Part shown: positions 11,010 to 22,315 of the stretch, one piece after another | Numbering within the stretch: the first letter of the stretch is position 1 | How the letters are laid out: each line of letters opens with the position of its first letter | Assembly (NCBI GenBank): GCA_027946365.1 | Contig: JAPEUQ010000001.1 | Coordinates: 2,170,001 to 2,234,000, forward strand | Length of the DNA stretch: 64,000 nt | Source of the DNA: Kalmusia sp. IMI 367209 | Lineage: Eukaryota > Ascomycota > Dothideomycetes > Pleosporales > Didymosphaeriaceae | Reading direction: 5' to 3' | The notes under the pieces: generated by a model | Seen by the model: only the letters and a program-made list of their open reading frames with translations | The model's database searches: none | Told to the model about the DNA's origin: nothing | Program-made: the position numbers and the translations under genes

Positions 11010-12467
11010 AAAGGTCAAGCTTCTTCGAGGGCGTCTGCACCAGGATACGCTTCTTCACGATGTGTTCATATTTCCTTTGACTTTTGAGAGAAAAAATTAC
11101 GACGAGAGATGATGTTCTCCTGCGGCTTTATTGCACGGTGTTGCGCGATCCAGGACTTTCCGGCGTTTTCCAAAATAGACCTTGAGCATCCAACCCCCTC
11201 CAGGCAACGGATCCACTAAATTCTTTTATTCTTTCTTAGGACCAAAAAAATGCCTTGGATTAGAACATGTCGTTACTACGCTTTTTAACTTTGGGAGGGC
11301 CGAAGCCTAGATGGCAAGCTTGCTTTTCTCGTTACGTGTGAAATTTGCACGTTTTGTCATCGCACGAGACAACGATTCTTAGGAGAGGGGATATTGCTGC
11401 ATTTTTCTGGAGTTTGTCTGATTCTACGATGGACGGAGGATTCCTCCGTCGTTTACGATCTTTTGCTTTTCCTTTCTCTCCATATTGAAGATACCAGAGC
11501 GGGTTTAAACACCTATTTGTTGCTCACACTGTACGGTAGTCGTCCCGAAATAGAGGACCCAAGTCTTGCCCAGCGGCAGGTTCAACAACAACACACAATA
11601 ACAAACATACGTTACGGCGATGCAACGACTTGTTGCGTCGCCCAAAGCACACTCACATTGATTCCAAATCTCCCGTGTTTCCTGCGACATCTCATATTGA
11701 TTGCGGTATCATCATCTAATTTCCATCCATCTCGATAGACTTCCATAACTACACCAGATACCGCTTCTTCCCGTCTTCGTACGATATTACGAAAGCGCCA
11801 ACGTCGAAAGTCGGTGACACAAAGCAGCGCGCCACTGCACGATCCCTGCCTCGCGTCCTTAGCAAAAAGCAACCGTCTCGAAACGGTCGTCCGTCCCAGC
11901 AATGAAGCAGCCAACCACCATCCATGCGCTGCAGCCCGTATACAGTTGGCTAGCAGAGAAGGGGCTGGGCCGAGGCGTACATGCCTCGCATGCGACATTT
12001 GCGCACACCGTCAGCAGTGAGCGAATGGCATGCCCTGCGAGGCCCGAAGGTTTGCAAGCGCACCATGGGAGGGTGTAGCGTGCAGTAGACTAATTTGACA
12101 GTCGCATGGCTGGGGCCTGGGAAGGATTGAGCCGGCTGCTGGGTTTGCCTCCGCCTTACACCCCGTCCCTGCTAGACCACTCGTAGCTAGCTAGCTAGCT
12201 TGGGTGTGCTAATCAGATAGATGGAGCGACGGACGGCAGATTAATGACGAGATGCTCGATCGAGACGCCATGTGTTGTGGGTGCTGGTGCATGCGGCTTG
12301 TGGATGTTTCGAGAGAGGCTGAGCGTGGCATGCCCCCGGTGCCAATGCTCCAAGATGCAGCCCCAGTCGGTCATGTACAGTGGAGGACTGGAATATTGAA
12401 TCGGTTGGGCTTCCCATGAATTGCCCTACAACGCAACCGCAAAGGACTCTATATTATTAACAACACC
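11010..12467. other. 3' flank of the kinase and intergenic DNA
   Basis: No supported gene. The first part is T-rich and probably holds the kinase 3' UTR. Several small open frames at 11.4-12.0 kb occur on both strands without recognisable content. A short TAGC-repeat palindrome, TAGCTAGCTAGCTAGC, is at about 12184-12200. Confidence 0.5.
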
Positions 12468-13835
12468 ATGGCTGAAAAAGGTGCTGTTGAGAACTACACC
12501 ATGGTCTATGGTAGGCAGCCGTCCCGGGTCTCAGCCGCCGATCTGAGCAAATATTTGTCCTGCTCCGGGGCTGATTTTGCAGTCAACCACAGGATCCTCA
12601 GCTGTTTGTCTCGCGTACATCTGGCCGAAGGACGTACTACACATGTACCAGGGGCGTCACCGGAAATCACGATGCGCCGTTGTCTGTGTTGCAACGAGCG
12701 TTTGGCGGCGCCGAATCCCTGGTCATCTGATGAGCCATGATTATCAAAAAGCAACTTACGACTTCGCTCGGCTCCGCGAATAGGAAAGCGGGCTGGTACC
12801 TACCCACGACAACATCTTCGCTGACGGCGCGCGCCTTGACGAAATGGCGTGCAGCCCGTGGCATGATGATCTCGGCCAAGCCTGCAGTCTGCGGTGGTGT
12901 GGCAAGCATCACGGCCTGCTTTTCTCTCACTACAACCATAATTCCCTCAACAGCTCGCCCGGTGGAATCGTCTCCTGTCACATCGCAGCCGACCCACCGT
13001 CGTGGATACTAGTTTGATCGAACTTTTGATTGAGAACCTTATCGAGGCCTCGGGCATCCGCATGTGGCGACCTCTGACACCTGAATGGGTAGAGTGTGAC
13101 CTGGTTTCTCGGTGCTCTGAATATATTGCCGTGTCTGAGCATCCGTCCCCATTCGCTGGGTAGTGTAAGTGCTAAGCTGACCGCCCATGTAGTCCGTATG
13201 CTCCCTATATTGGTGTGGCGTGGAACAATATCCGCGACCCTCAACAACGGTCTGCTTACCCCACGCAACAATCCGTCCAACACCTGCATTGTCCTCAAAG
13301 GGCAGTTACGGATTCGCATTCAACCCTTGTCGAAGAGTATTTCTGGGCTGGATCTCGCGACAAGAAAAGCCATGTGCAGATTCTGCGCATTGTCTTAGAT
13401 TCTTCCGAGGGGGCGAGCTGCAGCCTTCCTGCGGTTGACGTCGGTTTTTCAGCCACATAATTCACGCAGACATCCGGATCCTGCCTTTGGGATGTGTGAT
13501 CAGGCGGTGTTTTGAACATCTGCACCGAAGAACCTGTTCATGCGCTGCCAACAGGCGGGAAAAGACGGCTTTGGGTTAGGAGCTGGGTACTCAACCCGCA
13601 AAGGATGCTCATTGGCAAGCTTTTGTGGCTGCGACTTCGTGTTACTGTGCCTCTTGTGGCTGCGCGCTCAAAAGGCATCACATGGTTTCTCGCGAACTGC
13701 CCAGCCTCAGCCCTACCGGCATCAGAACACCTTGAGCAGCATTCTTGCTCAACTCTCTCAACCGTTGGGCTACCAAATTGCTTTTGGACGGACCGAAACA
13801 AGCTCGCAACACTAGCAGCATCTCGTCACCGGTAA
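12468..13835 (+). pseudogene. Broken coding-like tract of unknown identity
   Basis: Several plus-strand stretches look protein-like but lie in different frames and are interrupted by stops. From 12577 one frame reads through ATYDFARLRE, meets TAG at 12781-12783, and continues with GLVPTHDNIFADGARLDE and GLLFSHYNHNSLNSSPGG to about 13010. Another frame continues with LIELLIENLIEASGIRMWRP to about 13155. Further open stretches follow at 13191-13460 and 13540-13815. I found no splice-site set that joins them without stops and I do not recognise the family. It could be a decayed gene, a multi-exon gene carrying sequence errors, or chance; the antisense strand also has moderately long frames. Confidence 0.25.
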
Positions 13836-16698
13836 ACTGCAAGATTCTGCCACTGTCACTTGATGCCGCTCTGGTGTGGCGGGATGCGTCTTAGTTCTCA
13901 GGTCGCATGTTCTTTTTTTTGTTGATGCAAAACAAGGCACTTTATCACGCCACTATAGACATGTGCAGAACGTTGACAGGCGCTAATAGGTTTTTTTTTA
14001 TTCGCTTCGCTATCAACCACACGCCGGACTCTGAAGCCTCAGGCTAAGCTTCCGTCTATGAAGTAGCCAATTCATCGTATGACCGTCGGCCTACGAGCTA
14101 TAGATTTGAAAATGCGAAACTAGCCTGGCTTTGGCCTCAATTCACATGTCTCAGCAACTATTCGCGAGCATTTCCGCGATCATCACCTGCTTTAGAGCCG
14201 ATCAAAAACTCCTGTGTGACAAGAGGTCTCGTCGCCGGTCGCAGAAGTATCGTGTCGGCGTACAGGTCGGCTAAGTGGTTCACATTCTCCTCGTTGGAGT
14301 AACATGACACGACATGGCCAGATCCACAGAATACCCTCGCGCGTTTCTCCCCGCGCATGCGCCGTCTGCCACCATGAGCACATCTGCACAACCAACCATG
14401 ATTTTGTCGGCTGCAGCTGTCGCCCCGAATAACAGCACGCCGCCTCCCAACTTGGTGCTCTGCGGGCGGAGGCTGCCTTGTGTGCTCTGGCCAGCCTTTT
14501 GTGCCACGTTGTTTTGGTTCGTTCTTCACCCTTGCAGCTCCACGAGGTGCTTTCCCCCGACCTGCTACCGACTGTCAGCTCCAGCGGCTACCCGTCTCTG
14601 TGACCGTACCGAAGATGCAGTCTGCTGGCTCTGTGCGTTGCGGCTCTCGCGGACAGCTCTGATCATCGGGAGGCTGCGTATTGCCATACGAGCCAGTTTC
14701 CTTGCGTAACAGTAAGCAAGCACAGATCGCACACCCTCTAAGAGTACAATGCCCTAGCAATCTGGACGAGACTTCTCCTTTGAGTATTGCCCTTCTGTGA
14801 CGGTTGCTTTCACTGGTATCGACAGTCCAGCATAGCCTTCAAACTTGCCTTTGTACAATCCTCTCGGATGTTTAGATTCGACCGGACGATGCTGCGGACG
14901 GTGGTGCAGCGTCCACTATTTCTTGGTCCGACTGTCCACAAGAAAGTGGCAGCGTAATGACGGCTGGGTACGCGAAGGTGCAGAATCTCGGGCACCAAGG
15001 GGCACGCTTTTTCTCCAAGTGCTGTAGCAAGGCGCCATGCTACGTAGGACCGTCGCGACGGCAGTATTTCGTCCTTCACCGGTCCCAATTATCCCTTTCT
15101 TCCTCGTGTTCTCATACTTGTGCTCGTTACCGCTGCAAGCGCTCGCGTTACGTATATCTACCCTCTGCGTGTCACACCGCGCCAGCAGGCGAACGCTCGG
15201 TATGCTTCTTTGTCCCGAGCAGCCAGAGGCTCTGGCCCCGTACACGTCTAAGCCGATGGAAGCCCCGGACACAAATGGAACGATTGATCCGATCGGATGT
15301 TTTGAAGAATATGTGAGGTTCTAGGAACCTACTACGGAAGACTGCTTAGTTCTAGGCCTGCAGTTGTGTAATCCGAAAGTTGAAATAGATGATGCGAGGG
15401 TTTCAACTTTCAGCAGCAGCGATTTGGGAACTAGTTCAGAATTTGCTGGCAGTACACCGTGGCGAACGACTACATGTTGTGATTTTTATCAAGACGCTGT
15501 GATACCGAGTATCTATGACACTTGATCAGCGATATCCTACCGGTGTCGTTCATCGTAGCTGTGGTCCATGACTTTACTACATGTCAACTTGATCACAGCG
15601 ATCGCTTTCCCTATTCCTGGAATTCAACTCTGATTCGAGATCCTCACTAGGGTGGACTACCATGTACCAGTTGTACACCCTTGCGGCTTCTACGACCACC
15701 CAATCCGACAGCTGAGAGCGCCTCAAGACCAGGCACAATCAACTTGCCCGATCCCTGTCAAAAATCGCGACAACAATTTACCCCACATGGACCCGTCCTT
15801 CTCTCAGGCGCAGTCGCACACGCATCGGAGAATTTGAGATCAATCAATGCTCTTCGTTCTGGACCTCACGATATCGTGCCAGCGGCAGAAGTTTCACGAC
15901 ATAGACAACATATTCCCCGCATTAACGCCACCATTGCCACGAGGACTCCTCAAACGCTGCTGGTCCCGCGTTTTGGAATTGTATGCAGCTGTTTTCGTTG
16001 GGCCTTGACGCGGCAGACTCGGTTCGTGCGGCGGTGAGAGCTTGCAAGAGCTGTATACTAGCTGAGCTTTGCGAAACGCCAAGTGCACCAGCTTATATCG
16101 CCACCTGTTACTGCTGACTCCTTCAACTTTCAGCCTTCGTAGTACTCCAGTCGTACAACGTCCTTCACCGTTCGGAGTCTGGGCTCAACGTCTTTGGTGA
16201 GCTGTTCGCTACTTCCTCCCTTGCATCGTAATAAGGAGCCTGATATGGTTCATCATATCTTTGCAAGACAGGATATGTCGTTGATAACACTAAGTGTCAA
16301 TCACCACAGTCAAACCTAGGGTAGACCTTCCGACCGAGCACGGCGAGAGCATAGTAATAAGGACCACTGTGAAGACGTAAATATGGATCTCAAGTCCAAC
16401 AACTCCAAGGCTTCATAGCAAGATTGAGAAGATTTTCCGTCGCAATATCAGAGCGTTTCCCTTTGTTGTTATACTCCCAATGAGAGTAGACATGCTAACT
16501 AGTATAGGTTAGGACTTCAATACCAACACTGGTGAGCGCTGACTAACCTGCAAATACCCCAGATTTCAGACCTTGGCAGACGCTCACGAACAATGACCTC
16601 ATGTGATTTTCAACGACGACGCGTTGTCCGCCATTGGGGAATGTGGGCGTCCTCACTCGTTAATCTTTGAGCGCATAGTCGCCCATTTGCTCACAATA
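13836..16698. other. Gene-poor intergenic stretch
   Basis: Open frames of up to about 130 codons occur on both strands but overlap each other, lack recognisable motifs, and show no coherent splice pattern. No RNA gene or transposon feature was seen. The right end (from about 16.4 kb) is presumably the promoter of the membrane protein gene that follows. Confidence 0.45.
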
Positions 16699-17950
16699 AT
16701 GACCCCACAGACAGTCAGTCCTGCCCCACAGAATCCGAAAACCCAACGCACAACGGCAGCATTCCCCTTCTTCAACCCTACGCGTGCGCTGTTCGCGCCC
16801 GGATTCGCAGACTCGAAGCCAGACCGTCTCTCGTCTAGCCACACTCCCGATCCGACCGATGCAACGAACCATGCCGCGAAGATCACACCGCACTCCGCGG
16901 TGACCTACAAGTGGACATCACGGAACAATCGCAAAGGTCGCCATGCCATATCGATTGATCCGGATCGAATACCAACAGGAGCGGAGCATACCCCTCCTCG
17001 GTCTACAACGTCGTGGCAAAGGATTGCAAGTGGCATATGGGAGATGTTCACTTCTTTTCCTGTTTGGGATATATCGTACGATGTCGCTGTGGTGTTCACT
17101 TTGGGCAGTATAATATGGGTCATAAACGCATTTTTCGTTTGGCTACCTGTAGCTCTACCAGATACAGAGTTCAAAAATGAGGAGCTGTACGGTGGAGGAA
17201 TAACGGCGTTCATTGGAGCGACCATATTTGAGGTCGGATCATTTTTATTGATGGCTGAAGCTGTCAATGAGAACAGGACGGCCTGCTTTGGGTGGGCTCT
17301 CGAGCAGGCCATATCTCATGATAGTGAGAAAGAGTCTACGGAGGCGCTGCATCTCCGACCGGCTGCATCTCACTGCACGCATCACCATCCCAATAAGAGG
17401 AATCTTGTAGGCAAGGCTAAGACCACTGGTACGACACCACGACCCGGCTCTAGTTTACCAGCCAACACGAAGTCGTGGATCTGGTTCCCCTCGATGGAAG
17501 AGCTCCGCACACATTACATGCGCGAATTAGGGTTCTTGGCATCTTTTACACAACTGCTCGCTGCGTCCATCTTCTGGGTGTCCGGATTCACCGCGCTCCC
17601 CTGGCATCTACGACAAAATGTCTCGAGTCGTTACTATTGTGCTATACTGGACACCACAAGTCATTGGTGGCACGGGTTTCATAATCTCGGGGACGCTATT
17701 CATGCTAGAGACGCAGTCGCGTTGGTATAAGCCTGCATTCGGTACACTTGGGTGGTGGGTCGGTGCTTGGAACCTTGTAGGCGGTTTAGGATTCACGCTC
17801 TGTCCGGCGTTCGGATACAATGAGAGTAGCTGGGCACAGTATCAGGCTTGTCTGAGCACTTTCTGGGGCAGCTGGGCGTTCTTGATAGGGAGCGTGTTGC
17901 AGTGGTATGAGAGCTTGGAGAAGCACCCAGTGGAGGTGAAGAAGTCGTGA
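16699..17950 (+). CDS. Six-helix fungal integral membrane protein, frame broken by one excess base near 17598-17601
   Basis: Single coding exon of about 416 residues if one base is discounted. An in-frame ATG also exists at 16603; 16699 (MTPQTVSP) is preferred because the upstream extension looks unconserved. After a ~110-residue disordered N terminus there are six likely membrane helices, for example SYDVAVVFTLGSIIWVINAF (about 124-143), TAFIGATIFEVGSFLLMAEA, LGFLASFTQLLAASIFWVSG, then VIGGTGFIISGTLFML, WWVGAWNLVGGLGFTL and FWGSWAFLIGSVLQW. Frame 1 is clearly coding up to GFTALP and the +1 frame is clearly coding from GIYDKMSRVV onward. The two meet at a CTCCCCTGG site with no intron signals. 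The total of 1,252 nt is 3n+1, as one inserted base predicts. It resembles uncharacterised fungal membrane proteins; function unknown. Confidence 0.72.
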
Positions 17951-18403
17951 AGAACAATCAAGCCATGCCTACTCATGCCTCCCTCCAAGTTTAGAAAACA
18001 ACTCCATAGTGCAACAATACAGACGACGTCCTGCTTCAAGGCGGTTGTGTTGTGAATTCCCTTCGTTCTTTGACTGAGTTTGTGTCTCGCTGTCGCAGAA
18101 CTAGGCCCGCGTGAAGATGAACATGAAGTGCGGAAGGCGCAATCATCACACCATCGGCCATGCCAACAGCGCCTTCTGCTGGACCACCGGTACGTGCTTT
18201 CTCTTCCAAACTACGTTGCCAATAACTCCATGCGAAGCCTTCTACATCCCCAGTGCAACGGCTGATAGCGATGGACGCGCATTCTTACGAAGCAGGGCCT
18301 TCTCCCGATCCTGCCAAACCATTTCGGCAACTGTCCTGTTCTTACTCAGTAAACAGCAGGGACAGCGAGGGGACCCAGATCCGCAAAGACGTACTGAGGC
18401 TAT

Positions 18404-20020
18404 ATGACCGCGCGGCGGAGAAGCAGCTTCGATCACGACGAGCTGGGTACGACCTGCCGGCCCCGCCAGAGGCCGATCGAACCTTCTGTAGCGGAAGCGA
18501 TCGTCTTCGACATTCCGATCAGTCAGATCGAAGAGTCGGATCCGCATGCAGTGGACTGGGATGGTGAGAGCGACTGTGCAAATCCGTTGAATTGGCCAGG
18601 GTGGAAGAAGGCGCTCAACGTTGTCATTATATTGACGATGTGTGTTGTTCAGTGCGTAAATCGTTTTTTTTTCATTCTGTCGTTGGCCTTCATACTGATC
18701 GTCTACTAGTTCATCTGCAGCCACTGTGCTCATCCCTGCGATCCAAGATATAGCGAACGACTTCGATCTGCAACATTCGTACCTCTCAGCAATGGCTGTC
18801 TCCGTCTACATTCTTGGATTTCTGGCTGGTCCACTGATTATCTTGCCGTTGTCTGAGATCTTTGGTCGCGTTCCTGCGTACCATTTCTACAATTTCATCT
18901 TCATATGTGCTAGTTGTTGGTGTGCTAAGACCCAAAATTTCGTCACGCTGGTCGTGGCACGACTTCTTGCGGGTTGTGGCGGAGGAGTCACGCAGGTCCT
19001 TGCAGCGGGAAGCGTCACCGACATTTTCGAAAGCGACAGAGCGGACCTGATTATGATTTTGTTAGGCATGGCTGTGTACCTCACACCCGCCATAAGCCCG
19101 GTCGCTGGAAGCTACATTAACGCCAAATTAGGTTGGAGATGGATCTTCTGGATCACAGCGATGATAGGGTGCTTCTGCATACTCACAGGCTTACCTTTCT
19201 TATTCGAGACCTATGAGCCGGTACTGCTCTGGCGGAAGGCACACAAGCTACGAAGAATTACTCATAATTTGAATCTCCGGTCCCGGCTCGAAGTCGATTC
19301 GGAGAAGACTATGGCTAATCGTGTCCGCAATACTGTGCTTCTTCCTTTGCGTATGCTGCTTTCGCCCTCCCTCCTCATCATCTCCTTTTTACCCGCAGTC
19401 GGCTTTGCGTTCTTGTACATAATGTACATTACTCTGACGACGACATTCATTCCTGTTTACAAGTGGCAGTCAAAGCATTCTGGACTTCCATATCTGGGTA
19501 TCTCAACCGGTATTTTGATCGTTCTCATATGTGGACGTGCAGCAAGCAACAGTTACGTGAAGATGCGTGAGAGGAAGAATAGCACAAAGCCAGAAAACCG
19601 ACTTGTTCCTCTCCTCTGTTTTTGGCCGTTAACAGGCTCGGGACTATTTCTATATGGATTCACAGTACATCAAAAGACACACTGGGTCTATCCGATGGTC
19701 AGCACAGGGCTTCTCGGCGCTGGCGTCATCTCCGCAATTGTAAGCCTCTTCGTTCCAAAACTGAATTTACTAACACCAAGAAGATTTTCTGCCCGCTATA
19801 TATCGTCGATGCGTATCCTGTCATATCTAGTTCTGCTACTGTTGCGAGCATGCTTTTACAATCGTTGCTCGGCGGCGCAGTGCCGGTTTTCGCAAACAAG
19901 CTCACAGAGCGTTTTGGTATTCCGTTAGCATTTTACATTCTTGGAACTATCGCATTAGCTTTGACTCCTGTGCCATGGATAGTGTATATGCTAAAAAGGA
20001 CCGAAAAGACAAGTTCATAG
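18404..20020 (+). CDS. MFS transporter, DHA1-type drug:H+ antiporter family
   Basis: Three exons, 18404-18651, 18710-19739 and 19781-20020, with introns of 58 and 41 nt; the sum is exactly 506 codons (505 aa). The N-terminal ~75 residues are cytosolic and include NPLNWPGWKKALN, the NP.NWP.WKK signature just before helix 1 of fungal DHA1 transporters. Later landmarks are the helix 2/3 loop LPLSEIFGRVP, ARLLAGCGGGV, the antiporter-like GSYINAKLGWRWIFWI, and IVDAYPVISSSATVA near helix 10/11. Twelve helices are expected in the plasma membrane, exporting small hydrophobic compounds or polyamines (family knowledge; substrate not predictable). The last intron is very short but has GTAAGC, CTAAC and AAG signals and restores the conserved frame. 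An overlapping frame from ATG 18271 with KDVLRLYDRAAEKQL might be a longer N terminus if a base is extra near 18425. Confidence 0.88.
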
Positions 20021-20344
20021 AGCTGCTTATTGAGGTGAAGGGGATAGTTGGGGCAAGTTTCTTCATGTTTCACTGGTAGTTCTAATGACGTTTGCTATTG
20101 TTCACTTATTGATGAATTCACTATTGTTTCGCGCTCTCGCACAAACCTTGATACGGCTATTGTCTGTTAGGAACAATTATAAGCCTCTATAGAGCCCCGG
20201 TATCACTCTGAGTGTTTGAACCTTTGCTCTTCTTGAATCTTTCTCCTCTATACTCTACCCTTAACCACACCCAGCAACCTTCTGCTCAACAGCAATTCAA
20301 CTCGCTTCTTTGCGCAAACACTCAACAAATTCCCAACGTCCAAG
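20021..20344. promoter_or_regulatory. Short intergenic region, probable promoter of the following small membrane protein
   Basis: 324 bases holding the MFS 3' flank and the next gene's promoter. TATAAG at about 20178 and a C/T-rich, CAACAA-containing leader precede the ATG at 20345. Confidence 0.4.
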
Positions 20345-20974
20345 ATGCCATTCCTTCGTACCTTCCTCGACATCGTCGCAATTCTCATCCTCTTTGCATA
20401 CATCTCCGCGTTCATCAGCATCGTGTCGATGACAGGCACTGAAGACTTCTGGTACCAACTGATCGTTGGCAACCTTCTCAAACTACTCGATTTCCTCGCC
20501 ATTAAGGCCGTATTATGCCTCGGTCACCTTCTCGACCTCTTCTTCGCACGCGATCCCTACGACGACCTTGTTCCTGGAAGCGGCTTCACACTTTTCATCG
20601 ACGACAACTGGGAGCTGTTTGTGCGTGTCGCCAAATTTTTCCTTCGAATGACCATGACATTACTCTTCATGGCAAGTCTACCGCTCATCATCACGCTCGG
20701 CCACATTTCGCACCACAACTACAAGAGAGGCAACGAGCTGGAGGCTGCGTTCCGCTACAGCGAGGAGAACAACGGCGCTTATCCGCCCTGGCTCATCAGA
20801 GCACCTCCGGCCCCCGAGCCAAAGCAAGACACGAGGTATATGACGCTTGGTGGAGATGGAAGTGTCATCTTCGTCTGTGGTGTTGGCGGTGGATTTGAGA
20901 AGGTGTATGGTGGGGATGTCGAAGGAGCTATTGCTCGACGGCGCGGGCAACGGACCATGAAGCAGTTTGCTTGA
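20345..20974 (+). CDS. Small hypothetical membrane protein
   Basis: Single exon of 209 residues with a CCAAG context before ATG. The N terminus has a hydrophobic helix (ILILFAYISAFISIVSM, about 13-29), a second hydrophobic stretch around LLKLLDFLAIKAVLCLGHLL (44-63), and a third at LRMTMTLLFMASLPLIITLG (about 99-118). A polar C-terminal half follows, with a Gly-rich segment (VIFVCGVGGGFEKVYGG) near 173-190. I do not recognise the family. Codon use is C/G-biased at third positions, like confirmed neighbours, and antisense frames are short, which supports a real gene. Location in an internal or plasma membrane is inferred; function unknown. Confidence 0.7.
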   Translation: MPFLRTFLDIVAILILFAYISAFISIVSMTGTEDFWYQLIVGNLLKLLDFLAIKAVLCLGHLLDLFFARDPYDDLVPGSGFTLFIDDNWELFVRVAKFFLRMTMTLLFMASLPLIITLGHISHHNYKRGNELEAAFRYSEENNGAYPPWLIRAPPAPEPKQDTRYMTLGGDGSVIFVCGVGGGFEKVYGGDVEGAIARRRGQRTMKQFA

Positions 20975-21191
20975 GCTTTGGTTGTGGATTTTTTTCCTTC
21001 GTTGTTTTACTAGGTTCGTTTTCGCGTTTAAGGTTGGTTGTACGGTTCGATAGTACTGGGTCAGTCACCCGGTAAGCGTGTGGCCCGGCAACGCTACCAC
21101 TGTCAGTTCAATATGATTGTTTACTATATCGAATGCTACAAAATGCGCCGTTCAAAGATTGAAACCAGACTCGTGCTCGACATAGCCCACA

Positions 21192-21197
21192 TATAAA
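21192..21197 (+). promoter_or_regulatory. TATA box of the BTB protein gene
   Basis: TATAAA 45 bp upstream of the ATG at 21242, followed by a CCACC/CAACC-rich leader. The position is compatible with a short 5' UTR. Confidence 0.45.
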
Positions 21198-21241
21198 CTT
21201 CTGCCCCACCACACTCAACCGCATCAGCAGCTCTTGTCACA

Positions 21242-22315
21242 ATGAGCAGGTCGCCTCCCCCATACCGCTTCTTTCAATCCGCAATCCTCGACCCAGCGCA
21301 GTACGATGAGCCCGGTGCATCTCACCTGTCGCATTATAAGCAAGTACAGTCTGATATATACGGCATGCACCTCTCTCATAGGCCCGTCAGCCCTAGCATG
21401 AAGATTATCGTTCACGCCTCTCCAGCGACCTCACGGACGTGGTATATTCCAAAGGCGATTCTAAGTCGCTACTCCGCCTACATGCGTGCAGCGTGCGAGC
21501 ATGCATCGACCGATTCATTGACCATAACCTCCGTCTCACCTTCTGCCTTCCAGAACTTCGTCGACTTCATGCACAGCAGCATATACTCGGTCAACAAGTG
21601 TGCACCGGACTACCACATAGTGCATTCTCACATTCAGGCGTATGATCTCGGCCAGAAGCTCCAAGCTTCTGTCTACCAGGCTGCCGCTCTGCGGACGCTG
21701 CACCAGGTCCTCGAGCCGCTCGCACGCGCGGCGAGCAGCTCCGCGGCAGTGAGCCCTATCCGCGCCTCAGACGTCGAGTACGCGTGCCGAAGCTTGGAAG
21801 AAGGATTCTTGCTGCGCGTCGTCTTGTTCGACGCCATTGTCAGCCACTGGACACAGCTGGATACCCTCCGCATCGCCGCCAACCTTGCCATTACCTACAC
21901 GCCTCCCGCCCGCGACCGAGGAGTGCTCCCACTCAATCCCAATAGAGCCACGTCTTGGAACGACGTCTACAATAAGTACCCCGACTTCCGCGAGCGCGTG
22001 TCAAGCAGCCTCAAGGTCCCAGACCTTTTCCGTATCCATCTTCTCCGGCCTATCGAAGATTATTTCGTTGGCAGGACTGCTCCGAAGGAGGACGAGTTCG
22101 ACGATGGTGCTGAGCCGGGGTTCAAGGGTGTAGGTTTAAAACCGAGGGGTTTGCTGCTGGGAAGGAGGCGGAGAGAGGACAGTGGTGGGTCGGGACATAT
22201 GAGGAGTCCGAGTCGGAGGCGCAGGAGCAGCGCGGGCAGTGAGGGGTTGCAGGGGAGGAGTTTGGAAGAGAGGCAGGTCGGTGAGAATGAGTGGATGACG
22301 GCCGAAGAGGCTTAG
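21242..22315 (+). CDS. BTB/POZ domain protein
   Basis: Single exon, 357 residues. A BTB-like core starts near residue 57: KIIVHASPATSRTWYIPKAI followed by LSRYSAYMRAAC and later SPSAFQNFVDFMHSSIYS. This is the pattern of fungal BTB proteins in which a hydrophobic strand is followed by 'skaiLsryS.ym' and a 'F..fv.w.y' segment. Residues 120-230 are helical and match the post-BTB region of such proteins. The C-terminal ~70 residues are basic and Arg/Ser/Gly-rich and look disordered. BTB domains mediate dimerisation and cullin-3 adaptor or transcription-related contacts (family knowledge); the partner is unknown. A second, unrelated-looking BTB protein lies at 45758. Confidence 0.8.
   Translation: MSRSPPPYRFFQSAILDPAQYDEPGASHLSHYKQVQSDIYGMHLSHRPVSPSMKIIVHASPATSRTWYIPKAILSRYSAYMRAACEHASTDSLTITSVSPSAFQNFVDFMHSSIYSVNKCAPDYHIVHSHIQAYDLGQKLQASVYQAAALRTLHQVLEPLARAASSSAAVSPIRASDVEYACRSLEEGFLLRVVLFDAIVSHWTQLDTLRIAANLAITYTPPARDRGVLPLNPNRATSWNDVYNKYPDFRERVSSSLKVPDLFRIHLLRPIEDYFVGRTAPKEDEFDDGAEPGFKGVGLKPRGLLLGRRRREDSGGSGHMRSPSRRRRSSAGSEGLQGRSLEERQVGENEWMTAEEA

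Noticed and set aside
16603..16698. Upstream in-frame ATG for the six-helix membrane protein
   Set aside because: The 32 extra residues have no signal or conserved look; 16699 preferred, though not excluded.
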